Positions 47,812-59,800 of a stretch of DNA of 64,000 bases are shown here, in pieces (the stretch's first letter is position 1; each line of letters opens with the position of its first letter). The stretch covers positions 51,828,745 to 51,892,744 of the forward strand of contig CM075102.1 in NCBI GenBank assembly GCA_037576195.1, written 5' to 3'. A model generated the notes under the pieces. It saw nothing but the letters and a program-made list of their open reading frames with translations, ran no database searches and had not been told where the DNA came from. The position numbers and the translations under genes are program-made. This DNA comes from Phytoseiulus persimilis (Eukaryota; Arthropoda; Arachnida; Mesostigmata; Phytoseiidae).

Positions 47812-50800
47812 CTATTCTATGAGAGGAGAGTGTTCGGCAAGATCGTCGGCTTCTTCATTATCTGCAAGCTGTGGTGACGTTTGGATCGCTATCGAAGGCG
47901 CTGCGACAAAGCGGATCTCAGATTGGTCGGACTCGGAATCAGAGCTGGTTTCTTGCTCGGTGTGAGGCTGCAAACAGCCTCCCCATTCGTCGTTCTGCGC
48001 GATTCCAGTATCGCTCTTCGACGAAGGCAGTCCACTTGGCGGTAGAGAAAGGTGTTGACCTGAAATCGGGAGGCTCGTTAGGTATCTCGTGAGAAGTCTC
48101 CTTGACGGATGAGGCTCGTCGAGAACTAAGTGCTCGAAATAGCGAAAGTTCCCTTGCTCTGCCAGAAACCCACCCGGCCCTGCGTTGCACAACGTGTTGG
48201 CGATTTTGTGGGTTGAGTTCCGAGGGCTCTGACTAGACAACTGTCTTAAGAACTGAGGTAAGCTTCGGAGGGAGAGTTTCTTGAGGGAGTTATCAGAGGC
48301 CGTTTTGCGATTAGCCTTCGTGCCCGCATGCTGGTGCAGTTCTTTGGCATTAATGTCATCAACGCTTATGTAGCGTTTTCGTTTTTTGTTGCTGATGCGG
48401 CTCGCAGAGCCTTGTTGTTCCTGCTGTTGGCGATCGCGCGACGAAACCCCTGAAGCCGTCCCTTCTCCGAGGTTGTCGTCGGAAGTCTCGAGAGGCTCTG
48501 GGAAGCTGTTGCCGTCGGACGACGTGACTCCGGTCGTTGCCGTGCTTGGAATTGAATGACCATGAGCATCTCCGTCCGAGTTTGAATTAGTGTTATCAAA
48601 GGTCGTATTCGTTGTGTCCATCATGGTCTTGCTCTTGGTGTGATGATGATGCGGAACGTCGCCGCCGCTCTGATCGGACGCGGTCATCTGTTGGTCGTCT
48701 TTCGAATTGGCGTCAGATGAGTCCTCGCGACTAGTCTCTGTTAATCGACTGTAGTAGCAGTTGAATTTATTATCATCCTTGCTCCTCGGCCTTGCTGACG
48801 CTGCACCCAAAGGACCGATGAGACCCAGCTCTTTTCGGGCACATGCGGAGCAGAGTTGTTCGCCTGGAGAATGAATTCCGCAGTGAATATCTTGGGACCG
48901 CGTGAAAACGCCATTGGGGATCGAGGGGGCCGCCCAGACGAGTCGTGCAACTCGCGTAACGTCGCTGAAGTGCGCGCGAGCCCAACCTTCGATTGAGAAG
49001 AGACAATGGCGGAGCTGACAGATCTCGAGGCGGATTAGTGAAAAATCAGTCCTTCGCTATTTCGTCGAAACATGCTCACCTTTGAATCGACGCAAGTCAG
49101 ACGGTGTCGATCTACTCGCTTGTTGTTGGCTGCTCGAGCTGCTCGGTAGAGTGCTTGGGAAATTGCGAAAGCCGTCGTCCATTGCCAACTGACGGCACAG
49201 TTGAGGTTTGTTGGTTTGCAGGGGTGCGCGATACAATCGCTGCAGTGTGGGATCGAGGGGTTTAGGAACCTGCGCGGCCATACTGCGCCCAAGTGGTCCA
49301 CCTTCAGTCCCCCCGCGGTGAGTCGGAGGCGCGCTCCCATGCGAATGGCCATGTCCGTGGCCGAAATGCAGATTTCGGAGGAGTTGGCTCGCTTCTGCGC
49401 TGCTCACAGAGGAACGCGATGTCACGCGTACGGTGGATGTCGAGGAATCCTGACGACTGCAACTGATGCTCGAATCCTTGAAAGAGAACTGCCGATCTTA
49501 CTCATCAATCGATGCCTGCAACCCTGTCTCGAAGGATGTTGAAGTGCACGCAAAAACCTCATCAGAATCAGCGTTCCAAACTCCACCTGAGATGCTTTGC
49601 GAGTCACCAGCCAGGAGCCCTTCCTTTGACCATTCACCCGATCCAACAGTCGCAAGGGTATACTGCCCTGTCGCCAGCTGTCAGATCTAGAGCTGAAATT
49701 CTCGGAGCTGATTGAAGATGTACGATTCGCTCCTCGCTCAAGGTTCCGTTGAATTCGGACCAATGCCATGTTGTAGGCATTGTATTCGGTTTCCTGTAGC
49801 AATCAACTCAAGATCATTTTCGTTCAAACCGGCATTCCACCGACTTTTTGTGTTGGTAACGGCAGCGGATCAACCAAACTCACGGATTCAATTTCCTGGC
49901 ACAGGAGATATTTGCGGGCAAATTGCTTCCATCGACCTTCCGAAGAAATGAGGTGGTCTCTGGTGATGCTCTTGATCATGCCGCACTGACATTGACAGTG
50001 ATGTTCGTTTGAGATACTTTTCCGCTCGCCAGCCGAATTAGTGTTCACTAACGTATGCCGATTAGAGAAGTTCGATGAGTGCCGACACCTTCCAATGCCT
50101 GGAATGCCAGATTCGAGGGTTGTGAACTGATTCGCTTGCCGAACACTCAACTCCACTCATATGACTTTTCGAACTTAGCACCGAGAAGCATCGAGTTCGT
50201 CGTTAACACCCCAAGTCACCGCACTCACCTCTAGTTACACGTGATTCTTCGATGCGTTTACAAATCAGAACACAGTCGCGTTTGAACTGTTTCGTGAAGA
50301 TTGCGTAGAGGAACGGGTTCGCGCAAGAGTTCAAAGGTAACACGAATATTGTAAAAACTTTAGCTTCTTCGAGGTTGATTAGATGCATCCCGAACACGGC
50401 GGTCAAGGAGAAAAACGCGATCGGAGCCCAGCAAAGGAAGTCGGTAAAAACTAACAAAGCCATCCGTTTCGCGATTCGAGAGTCATTGGAGTTCCACGCT
50501 TGGGATCCACGAATAGCACAATACATTTTGAGATAGCACCCCATCAGAATCAAGAAAGCGATGCCATTGACGGCGATGAGGGAAACGACATATGTCATTG
50601 AAGCTTGATTCCCAGTCTCGAATGGAAGACAAACAGCGAATTTGCGATAGTCACTTATACCGAACAATGGCATCAGTGCCATAATTAGAGCAAAACTCCA
50701 GCCGATCGACATAATATACGTCGCGTGTTTCAGGGATAAACGTTTGTTCAGGTGCATGGCATGAGTTATGGCGTAGTTGCGCTCCATTGTTATGACGGCC

Positions 50801-53800
50801 AACGTGTAGACGGATAGTTCCGACGATAAGACTCCCAAGAATCCGGCGAGTTGGCAGCCGAGTGACGTTTGCCACGCGACTCCATAAAACTGCAACGTCA
50901 ATCAAAAAGACTTCGTTGGCCGGGAAGACATTTGATGTTTGAAAAGCATCACCTCACCTCACTAACTCTGCTTCTGCAATTCGTATAGCCTCAGGCACAT
51001 GCTCAGGCCAACCGTACGGGATCGTACCGCGTGAGGGAGGCTATTCACGATAAAAGGAACTCAACCCACCTTGAATTCGTTCAGTGTGGAAGCGTCGACC
51101 ACCGCGAGGAACCCCAAGTATATTCCCATGAGGAGATCAGCCATCGCTAGATTGCACACTAGAAATCTTGGGACGTCGATTTTAGAACGCCCAAATGATA
51201 AAACGACTACGACAAGACCGTTTCCTAATAGAGCGAGCAGGAAAACTACCCAAACTCCGCATCGCAGGGCCCACCACCCGAACAGGTCTTCACAGGGCAT
51301 GAAGGGGGCTGCAAGGGAAAAGCCCCAGTTGAATCTTTGAACGGCAGTGCGACGATTGCAAACCATCTGCGACCACTGGCTCTCAGTCGAATATCATGTG
51401 TTGGTCGCGGTAGGATACTATTTCCCCCCACTCTGCAGCATGTTTTCGACTGCTCCGTCGTGAAATTGCGAAGTCATCGAGAGCATGCGAGCGCTCTCCA
51501 CTCACTTGGCGCGGGAAGACATGTGATGGGAATGCGATGCGACTCGGGAGATTCCACGGTGGTTTTGTAATCTTCCAAGTATTCCTCCGCGTACTGGGCC
51601 AAGTTGTCAGGAATGATGTAGTCGGGTCCGAAAACTTTGAAAAGTGCTCGAGCGAATTCAGGAAACTTATCTGATGAGTTCCCTGGAATGTTTCGCAATA
51701 CCGTCGCGTTCAGGGTACTCACGAGCGTTCTATTCAAATTATTTGTCTGAGCGAGGGGGAGTGAACATACCCTCGATGTACCCGATTTCGTGTGACCGGT
51801 TCCATTCTCCAAAGTCGACCTTTTCCCCGAATCCTTCTTTCAGCCACAATATAGTATCGGGCGTCGCAGATACATGCGTTTTTTTCTCTTCTTTGGGGCT
51901 ATTGAGACGAAAGCCGGCGCCAAGCATTGATTCCTCGTTGGGTTCTGTGTACGCGCAGCAGTGATACGAATATGATAGATAAAGACGCGTAATCCGAGGA
52001 AAAGATTCTGGCGGCGGGAAATCTCGGAGATTCGGATTGTTAGAAACAGCGATGCGTCGTAGATTCGCCAGACCTGCGTGCGGTAACTGGGGAAAACTGT
52101 TTTCGGCGAGATTCCTGTAAGGGAGACATTGAGCATGTACACGAGCCCCAAACAGGATAACGAGACTACTCGAAGAGCCTTCGTGGAATCTGGTCGTGGG
52201 ATTCAACCAGTATTCGGCTCCGTGATTCAGCAATTCCTCAACTTTTTGCGCTCTGTGGAACCTCCACCGGAGCTCATCTTTCACGCAAAATTCTTCCTCA
52301 AGCTCGTTGTGCTCGTAGAACCCCTTTGGGACCCCGTGGAGAGGATAATATTGCATTGGATTCGGATCGCAGCGCCCTTGAAATAACCCCGAACAGGAAG
52401 ATTTCCTTTCCCATGGATCCCATTCTGAGAGAAAATTCTTCTAGGAGGCCGAAAGGCCAAACACGGCTACTTCCGGGGACTCAAATCGCTGCGAGCCCGA
52501 CTCCTCTTTTGAAGTGTAGTTCTTCATTTGTGAGAGGAAACCTCGCCAGACTCTGGGCCATCTCTGACGTCATCGGATGTCTGGACACAGAGGGAATTCG
52601 ATTATATGAGCTCCATGTATCCCAGTTTTCCTTATGCTCTCTTTCCCTTTCTCCTGTATTCAGTGAGGGCCTGCTCCAGGATCATCTATATATATAAAGA
52701 TCCAGGCTCTATTTGTTTGTTTGTATGCTCAATAGGCTCCTCCGGTATTGATCGGATCGACTTGGAACAAACTGCATAATGTAGCGCGGCTCACCGGGAA
52801 GGATATAGGCCAAGTTAGTTTCCAACTCTGGGGGGGTGATTCCGAGACCAATCCGGCCATTAGTTTCGAACTCTGGAGGGGTGATTCCGGGACCAATCTG
52901 ACCATGCTTCTCCGAATCTGGAGGGGTGATTACGAGACCAATCTGACCATACTCCTCAAAACCATGATGCTGGCCCGGAGAAGAGAGAGAGAAAAGTGCC
53001 TCGATCCCAGGTCAGAATCCTATCGAGGATCGGTGGCCACTTCCGAAAGCGCCCGAAGACACTAGATGTAAGGCAATGTGTGTCTGTCAGCAGTAGACTC
53101 CCGAAACAAGGGATGGGTCAGCCAGCGTAGTCGGCCGAAGGCCGGCCAGTCTGTACATATAAAAAAAACAGGGTTTGTTCGTTTGTCCTCAATAGACTAC
53201 TCCAGTATTGATCGGATCAACGTGGAACAAACTGCGTAATGTTTGGCGACTCACCGGGAAGAACATGGGACCTTTTGGGCACAGTGAAGGTGCTTCCGGG
53301 ACAAATTTGACCATACTCTCAGAAATCTAGGGGGATGGAAGATTCTGAGGTCGATCTGACCATACTTCTGGGAGTCTAAAGCGGTCTTACCGGTAACTAT
53401 CTTAGCACACTTCTCGGAGTCTGGGGCGTTGATTAAGAGATCGATCTAACCTGACTTCTCGGAGTCTGGGAAGGTGATTCCGAGGTCGATCTTACCATAC
53501 TTTTGGGAGCCTAAACTGGTGGAACCGGGATCTATGTCAGCACGCCTCTCGGAGTCTGGAGAGGTGATTCCGGGGCGGGTCTGACCATGTTTTTGACTGA
53601 CAACATGCGCAGATTAGCCGAATAAGGAGATGCTCCACCAATGGTGCTAACCCATTCAAGAGGTAGAATCGTACCTCCTTGCCAGAAACTGCCAGATTGT
53701 GTTTGTTTACATGTATGACCAGGATACGAATCTCAACCATGAGGCGCACCGCCCCGATACTATGCTAACGAGAATCGGTGGCCACTCCCGAAGGTCTCAT

Positions 53801-56800
53801 GACACTACATGTGAGGCAATGTGTGTCTGTCAGCAGTAGACTCCCGAAGCAAGGGACGGGTCAGCCAGCGTAGTCGGCCGAAGACCGGCTAGTACGATAT
53901 AAGCAACCAGATAAGGAGCAGCTTCCCCGAGTACTCCCAGTTTGTGACCATACATAATAATCACGGCACCTGTCAACTTTTCCATTTCTTACGAGGTGTC
54001 CAGGCAACTGTCGATGATAGAAGCCGTGACTACTTATTATGGTCTGTTATTGAAAGCTGGGATTATATCAAACATTCCACAGGCGACTTGGATCATTTGG
54101 ACCGTTTCCGCCCGCTAGATTATGTGATCGATATTCTACTCTATCTCTCTTCCCAATCGCTCAATGACAATTCTTCAGAGGGCAAAACAGAGGCAGGATC
54201 CAGCCGAGAAACCATAGCTCTCGCGGGTTGCTGAAGCACGAAAATGGTTCGTGGAGCCCGAATGTGCCGTGCAACGTGCTCCGAGAAACTCTGCCGTGAC
54301 GAGAGGAGTATGTCGGTCGGGATCTTAGAGTATTAGGGAGAACGAATAGGAGACCGAGAGCTAGCAGCTAGAAGCTGTTGGGATTTGAGTGAGATATACG
54401 AATAGCCTAATTGTTATTGGAGGTCTGCGAGCTGGGATCGGACATGCGTCCTGGTGAACGCAATATATAGGATATGGTGGAGCGAGGGCGCTGATATGAT
54501 TCCCTATCAGGGCCAATACTCCGATACATGAATCTGGCTTCGAACTAATTGACAGAACAACGAGGGCTTTTCTGCGAACTCCGATACTTACAAGTCTTCT
54601 AGAGCTATCAAGGGTAGTAGAGCATCGCTGTGTATGTAACTGATCCTGTTCCTTTCCAGGGCTCTGTAATCGAGAAGGTGGAATCGGGGCACCGCTTCCA
54701 CAGCGAAAGAAATGTGACATGTACGGCACGAACACAAACCGCATGAGTCTTCCACTTACAGTACTTGCAATCTTCGGAGTCCAACGAACGTATCCTTGTT
54801 GATTTCGGCAATGAGATTGTTCCCAAGATTGAGATCGCGCAGGCTCCCGAGAGCGGCGAACGAGTTTGAGGGAATCGAGCTGATTTTATTGTAAGTCAGG
54901 TCACTGGAATATAATCAAGTACATCGATGTGGTATAAATATGCGTAATGAGAAGTCTCGGAGTTGTAGCGAATGGACCTATGATTTGTAAATTGTTTCCT
55001 ATATGAGTGTAACGAAACTACAAGCTATGGAAATTTTTGAAGTCTTATGCTGATATCGGAATATTCGTTTCGATTCGGCGGTGCCATGAAACGCCAGGAC
55101 TCAGTTCGCCGAATCTTGGTTTCAAACTGCCCGTCCAATTTTGACAGTTGTGAACCATTTGGACGAGAGCTTGAGGCACTCCGGCATATTGGAGTCATTG
55201 CGGAAAAGCAAGCAACATGTTGTAAAATCACTCGGGAACACCCAGGAAGCAACTCGTGGGAAGGACAGACTTCGCAAAGTACCAGAGGGAGGGCTGTTAC
55301 AAAGGTTCGTGCAGCCCGCGAACCAAGTTTGAATTTGCTCCACCTCGGGACGTAGATGCCCACGACCAGACCCTCCTCGAGTTACTACGTCCCGGTTCAT
55401 TCGCTCGAGGCTTTACTGCTTACTGAGTGGTAACATGATCGGTACTCACAGTATCAGCAGGTCACGACAATGCTCCAAATTCGGTAGGGTGCTCAGGTTG
55501 TTCGACATCAAGTAGCTGGATCGATAAAAGACGAGATTATTCTCAATCCCGTTGCCTCCCACTCATCAACAGATTTCGACAAGCCCCAACTATTTACTCA
55601 CAGAATTTTGAGTTTAGGTAGAGTCTCGCACAAGTGTGAAGGTAAAGAGCTTAGGCGCGCTCTGCTCAATCGAAGTTGTTCGAGGGAATCGGTGCCATTG
55701 AAGTTTGGGAAAAACTCGAGGTTTGGAATTTGTTTCAGCATTCTGTGAAGATCGTAACTCTGTCATTCTGTGACAGTCATCTCATTGCCACTCTCCTGCT
55801 TGCAGGAGTCCTGGGACAGGGAAGCCGGGCTCAAATCCGATAGCCTGGTGCGCGGAGGGCTGCCAGCCACTCTCCGGAAATAGCTCGATCTCAACTCCAA
55901 GCTCAAATGTATGTGGAATGCAGTAGTGAGTACTCACAACCGCTTCAACCTCGGGATAGCAGCGAACGCGTCTCGGTGGAAAGAATCCAACGGATTGTTT
56001 GCGAGCTCCAAAACGGTCAGATGTACGAAGGAGGAGAAAGCTCGCTCTCCAATGTAAGTTATTCGATTATCTGTGAGCAATCTGTAAAATATTCGACTCT
56101 TATATGTATCGCAACTCAGACTTCACTCAAGCTGCGACAACAGTCAGTCACAACGATGTTGGCACTGCATCGAACAGAACTTTCAGGGACTAGCGTACAG
56201 TTCTCGGAGCTGTTTCAGTGGCGCCAAGCAGTCGGGTATGGAGATCAACTTATTGTGACTTAGGTCTCTGCAACAACAAAGAGAGAATTTCTACATTCAG
56301 AGCAGTCCATGCTCATTGATTGAAAACATCTGCGTTGAGTAATCTGGAATACTCACAAAACCCTCAGCGAAGCCAAAGATTCAAATGCCCGACGATGGAT
56401 GCTCTCTATTCGATTCTTATTCAGAATCAACTTTTCCAATTTGTAGTGTCCATCGAACGCTAGCTCCGGAATCTGTTTCAGGTTATTGCCGGCTAAGGAG
56501 CTGGAAGGATCAAAAGGGCTGTTGGATCTCTCGCGAATCTACCGGCAAGAGCATACATTCCAAGCTCAATCAATTAGGAAAGCATCAAATCAGTCACTCA
56601 AATGAACCAGTTGTGCGGACCCAGTCGAGCAAAAAACCCAAAGCTGTGCGGGATCGCCATGACTCTCGTGACGCGAGTCAGTCTGTATCGCCACTGCAGC
56701 TACATATACAGCCTCAATGAAAACGCTGTTTGAGCTAGAATCTTCGGCAATATACGAAATGGCGTAGGACCGTAGCTTCCAGGAGCTATTCTCAAGAATA

Positions 56801-59800
56801 CTTGCTCCCGAGAAACGTCGGGAATTTCGAGTCGAGGGAGTACGGCTTCGGACATCAGTGACCCGAGCTCCTGTTGGCGTCCGGAGTCTGCCCCTTCGAA
56901 AGCGTCGAGAAGATCCATGTCGAGCAATAAATCGAATACTCTCCTCATGCAGGTCGTTTCGTCATTAAAATCATCCCAGAGCGGTAAGAGCGAACTTAGG
57001 AAGCCTGCCCCCCACTTCAGGAACGGACAGATTTGAGCCACTACCCTCAACAAGCAAGGTCGTTTCACAAACATGTGTGACATGCATGAAAAAGACACAC
57101 AAAAATCTCTCAAAGCTTGCATGTTTATGGGCTTCGTTCAAACCGGTCAGCGCATAGTCTCTGGCTCGACTCATCATACACGTTCCGCGGACCGACCCTT
57201 CTTGAAGCGAACCGAGAGTTGCAGGCTAAAAATCGCAGGTGGGGAGGTGTATGCGATAACTCTGGCTCGGAAGGTATTTTCCCTCCGGCGGTGCCGATTC
57301 AGGAGCATGCCCCGAAATTTTCTCGCGAAGGATTTTGCTCGATCCACTCAACCGACATGATTGCGTGAGGATACAATCCCCCTGGTGTACTAATTTCTAT
57401 GCGCAAAAAGCACCACTGTATGAGGTTTCGCACATTCGCTCAAAGAGGCTTGTAGAGAACCTTCGCAGTGAATTGACGTGTCTTTCTTCCATCTCTAATT
57501 TGTTAGGTCAGCTGCATGCTTCTGTTTCTCTGCTATAAGCTAGCATCTCGTCGCTTACAGAATAACAAGAGACGATGCGCTGTCACCCAAGGAAAGTGCT
57601 GAGGGCACTTCGTCCAGCGAGCAACGATACGCAAACCTGCGATGAATGTTGATGAACGAAAAACAGGAAATTCCGGTTTGGTGTCGGGAAGTTATCAGAA
57701 ATCCGTATCATTCGGACATCTGCGTCTTCTCCATGTTCTACTCCCTACTTATTCCTATGGTGGTCATTGTTCATGGCTTCGATGTAATGCATGGTCACAA
57801 TGCGGTCGCTCCTCTCTCAAATGTTCGAATGCTACTGATCTACTTACAGTTCAATCAGGTTGTTGAGCCCACGCAGTTCTGGGATTCGGGTCCAGCTGAG
57901 GTTGGCGAAAACCCTGAAAATTTGGCATGGAAATGTTTCTCGCACAGGCGGCGCAGTGTGAACTCTATTCTCAACATTTTCCCGGGAATTCACGACTCAC
58001 AAAACGTGGACTTGTGGGAGAATCGAGGAGAGCTGCAAATCTTGAGGTGAAATCGACACGGAGGATATAGCTCTGAAATACAAAACAAGACTTGATCAAG
58101 GGCGCTCAATTTTTAAGCCGACGAAGTCCTCAGAGCGTCAGCCTGTTTCATCGAAGCAGTTTCGCAACCCCTTGATTTAGGGTCATACCGCCGATACGGG
58201 AAATCACCGTATCCGCTGCGAAACAATCATGCGGCTAGATCCCGGATCGATTCCAGTGGTAGCTCTCTTCTGACGGAGAACGGAAGAATATAACTGTTCA
58301 ACCGAATGACCGGGTCACTCGATTCTCAACGTGAAAGAGCCTGATTCGTAACAATCAGCCATGTCCCGCGAGCGTACCCCAGTGGCTTCTGAGCTTCCGA
58401 GTCGAAAGTAAGCTCTCTCGTTGTTGTTGACAAGGCAAACCGTTCCCACTGGATTCCATGAATGGATAATTTTGATGGATTTTCTATGAATGGTTCGAGA
58501 GATAGAGGAAACGATTCTTCGGGGTGTCACTGACTCCGTGGAAGGTAGGCGGACGGGAAGAAAAATTTCAGTCCCCCCTCAAGGACAACCCTGGCTACGC
58601 CACTGGCGTACCTTCATGCGGGCCCGCTCGTGGTAGTGAAGTGACCGCCGACTGGAAAACGACGATTTTCGGATGAAGGGCGTTGTTTTGAAGCCGATCA
58701 CTCGAGGCTCCGAGTTGGGGCACCGATCACTTATCCCTATCCATTTGCCCACATGGGCGTTTGATGCCTGAGTTCGAAGATTTTCGTGTTCACGAGTCAT
58801 TTGCTCGAATCATCTCTCCATTCACGCTGGTAGCTATGGGTTGATGGGTGGAGATCGATAGAGCATGCCTGGAATACCAGACTCTAGTCATCACCTTCCT
58901 AGAAGCTCCCGCTCGTTGAACCATTCGAACGCGTGGACGCGTGGTGGCTCCTACCAACTGTCTAGCTGAGAGGAAGAGCGGGCTCCTGGGGCTCGAGAAT
59001 TTTCTCAGGGAGAGGATGTTTGCGATCCATTGAGAGTAGAAGATGAGCTGTCGATCATTCATCTATGCTCATAGGTTGATGCATGGTCGGCTCGTTGGCC
59101 GTGTGGCATAAACCAACGCCTTGGGTGCCACGCTAAGCTAGCAATCGCGGGTTCGATCCCCGGCCGGGACAACAAATTTCTTATGTGGTAAAAAGAGGAT
59201 TTAATTTATATCAGAGTTAAATCTGAACCATCTTAAGACCCAAGCCCACCGCCCGCAATGGGATTTGCGAGGCGATAGGGAGTGTTACTGAAGCAATACC
59301 GAAAGGTGAATCCGGGACACTCCTGAGGGCTGGCTGAGAGGTTCAGCCGAAAACAGAGGTTGATGCATGGTGTGGGAGAAGTTTCTGCGTCGGATTCGCC
59401 CAAGGTCTACGAAAACCGTCCTTCGGAGATGGGAGGATTTGGAATCCTGCTCCAGTCAATCGTGAAATTTCCCATATTAACGCGAGAGAAAACCATGTCC
59501 GACGTGGTATATCGCTTTCATATAAAATAGTATTTCGCTCTCTTCGCTCCTGAGGATGGACGATTCGGCTCACTCGGAGTTCGTTGCGCCTTTGAAACAC
59601 TGTCTTGACATGCTTATCAATATCACTCTTTGCGGCAGCCATGCTTCGCTTCCGTTCTGCTCCTCAACACGTGCATGAGGTAGAATTCTCTCTCAGCGGT
59701 ACTTATCCATCAGGAGAAAGGATCAGGTGGTCGACGCATGACGAAATTTGTTCCAAGCCATCTGGTCTCGACAAAACCTTGCGAGGAGCTCCACGCAGGA

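Noticed and set aside
59101-59165. tRNA gene
   Set aside because: Box A and box B are present, but the sequence is the head of a 269-bp SINE with target duplications and a second homologous copy. No intact cloverleaf is evident.
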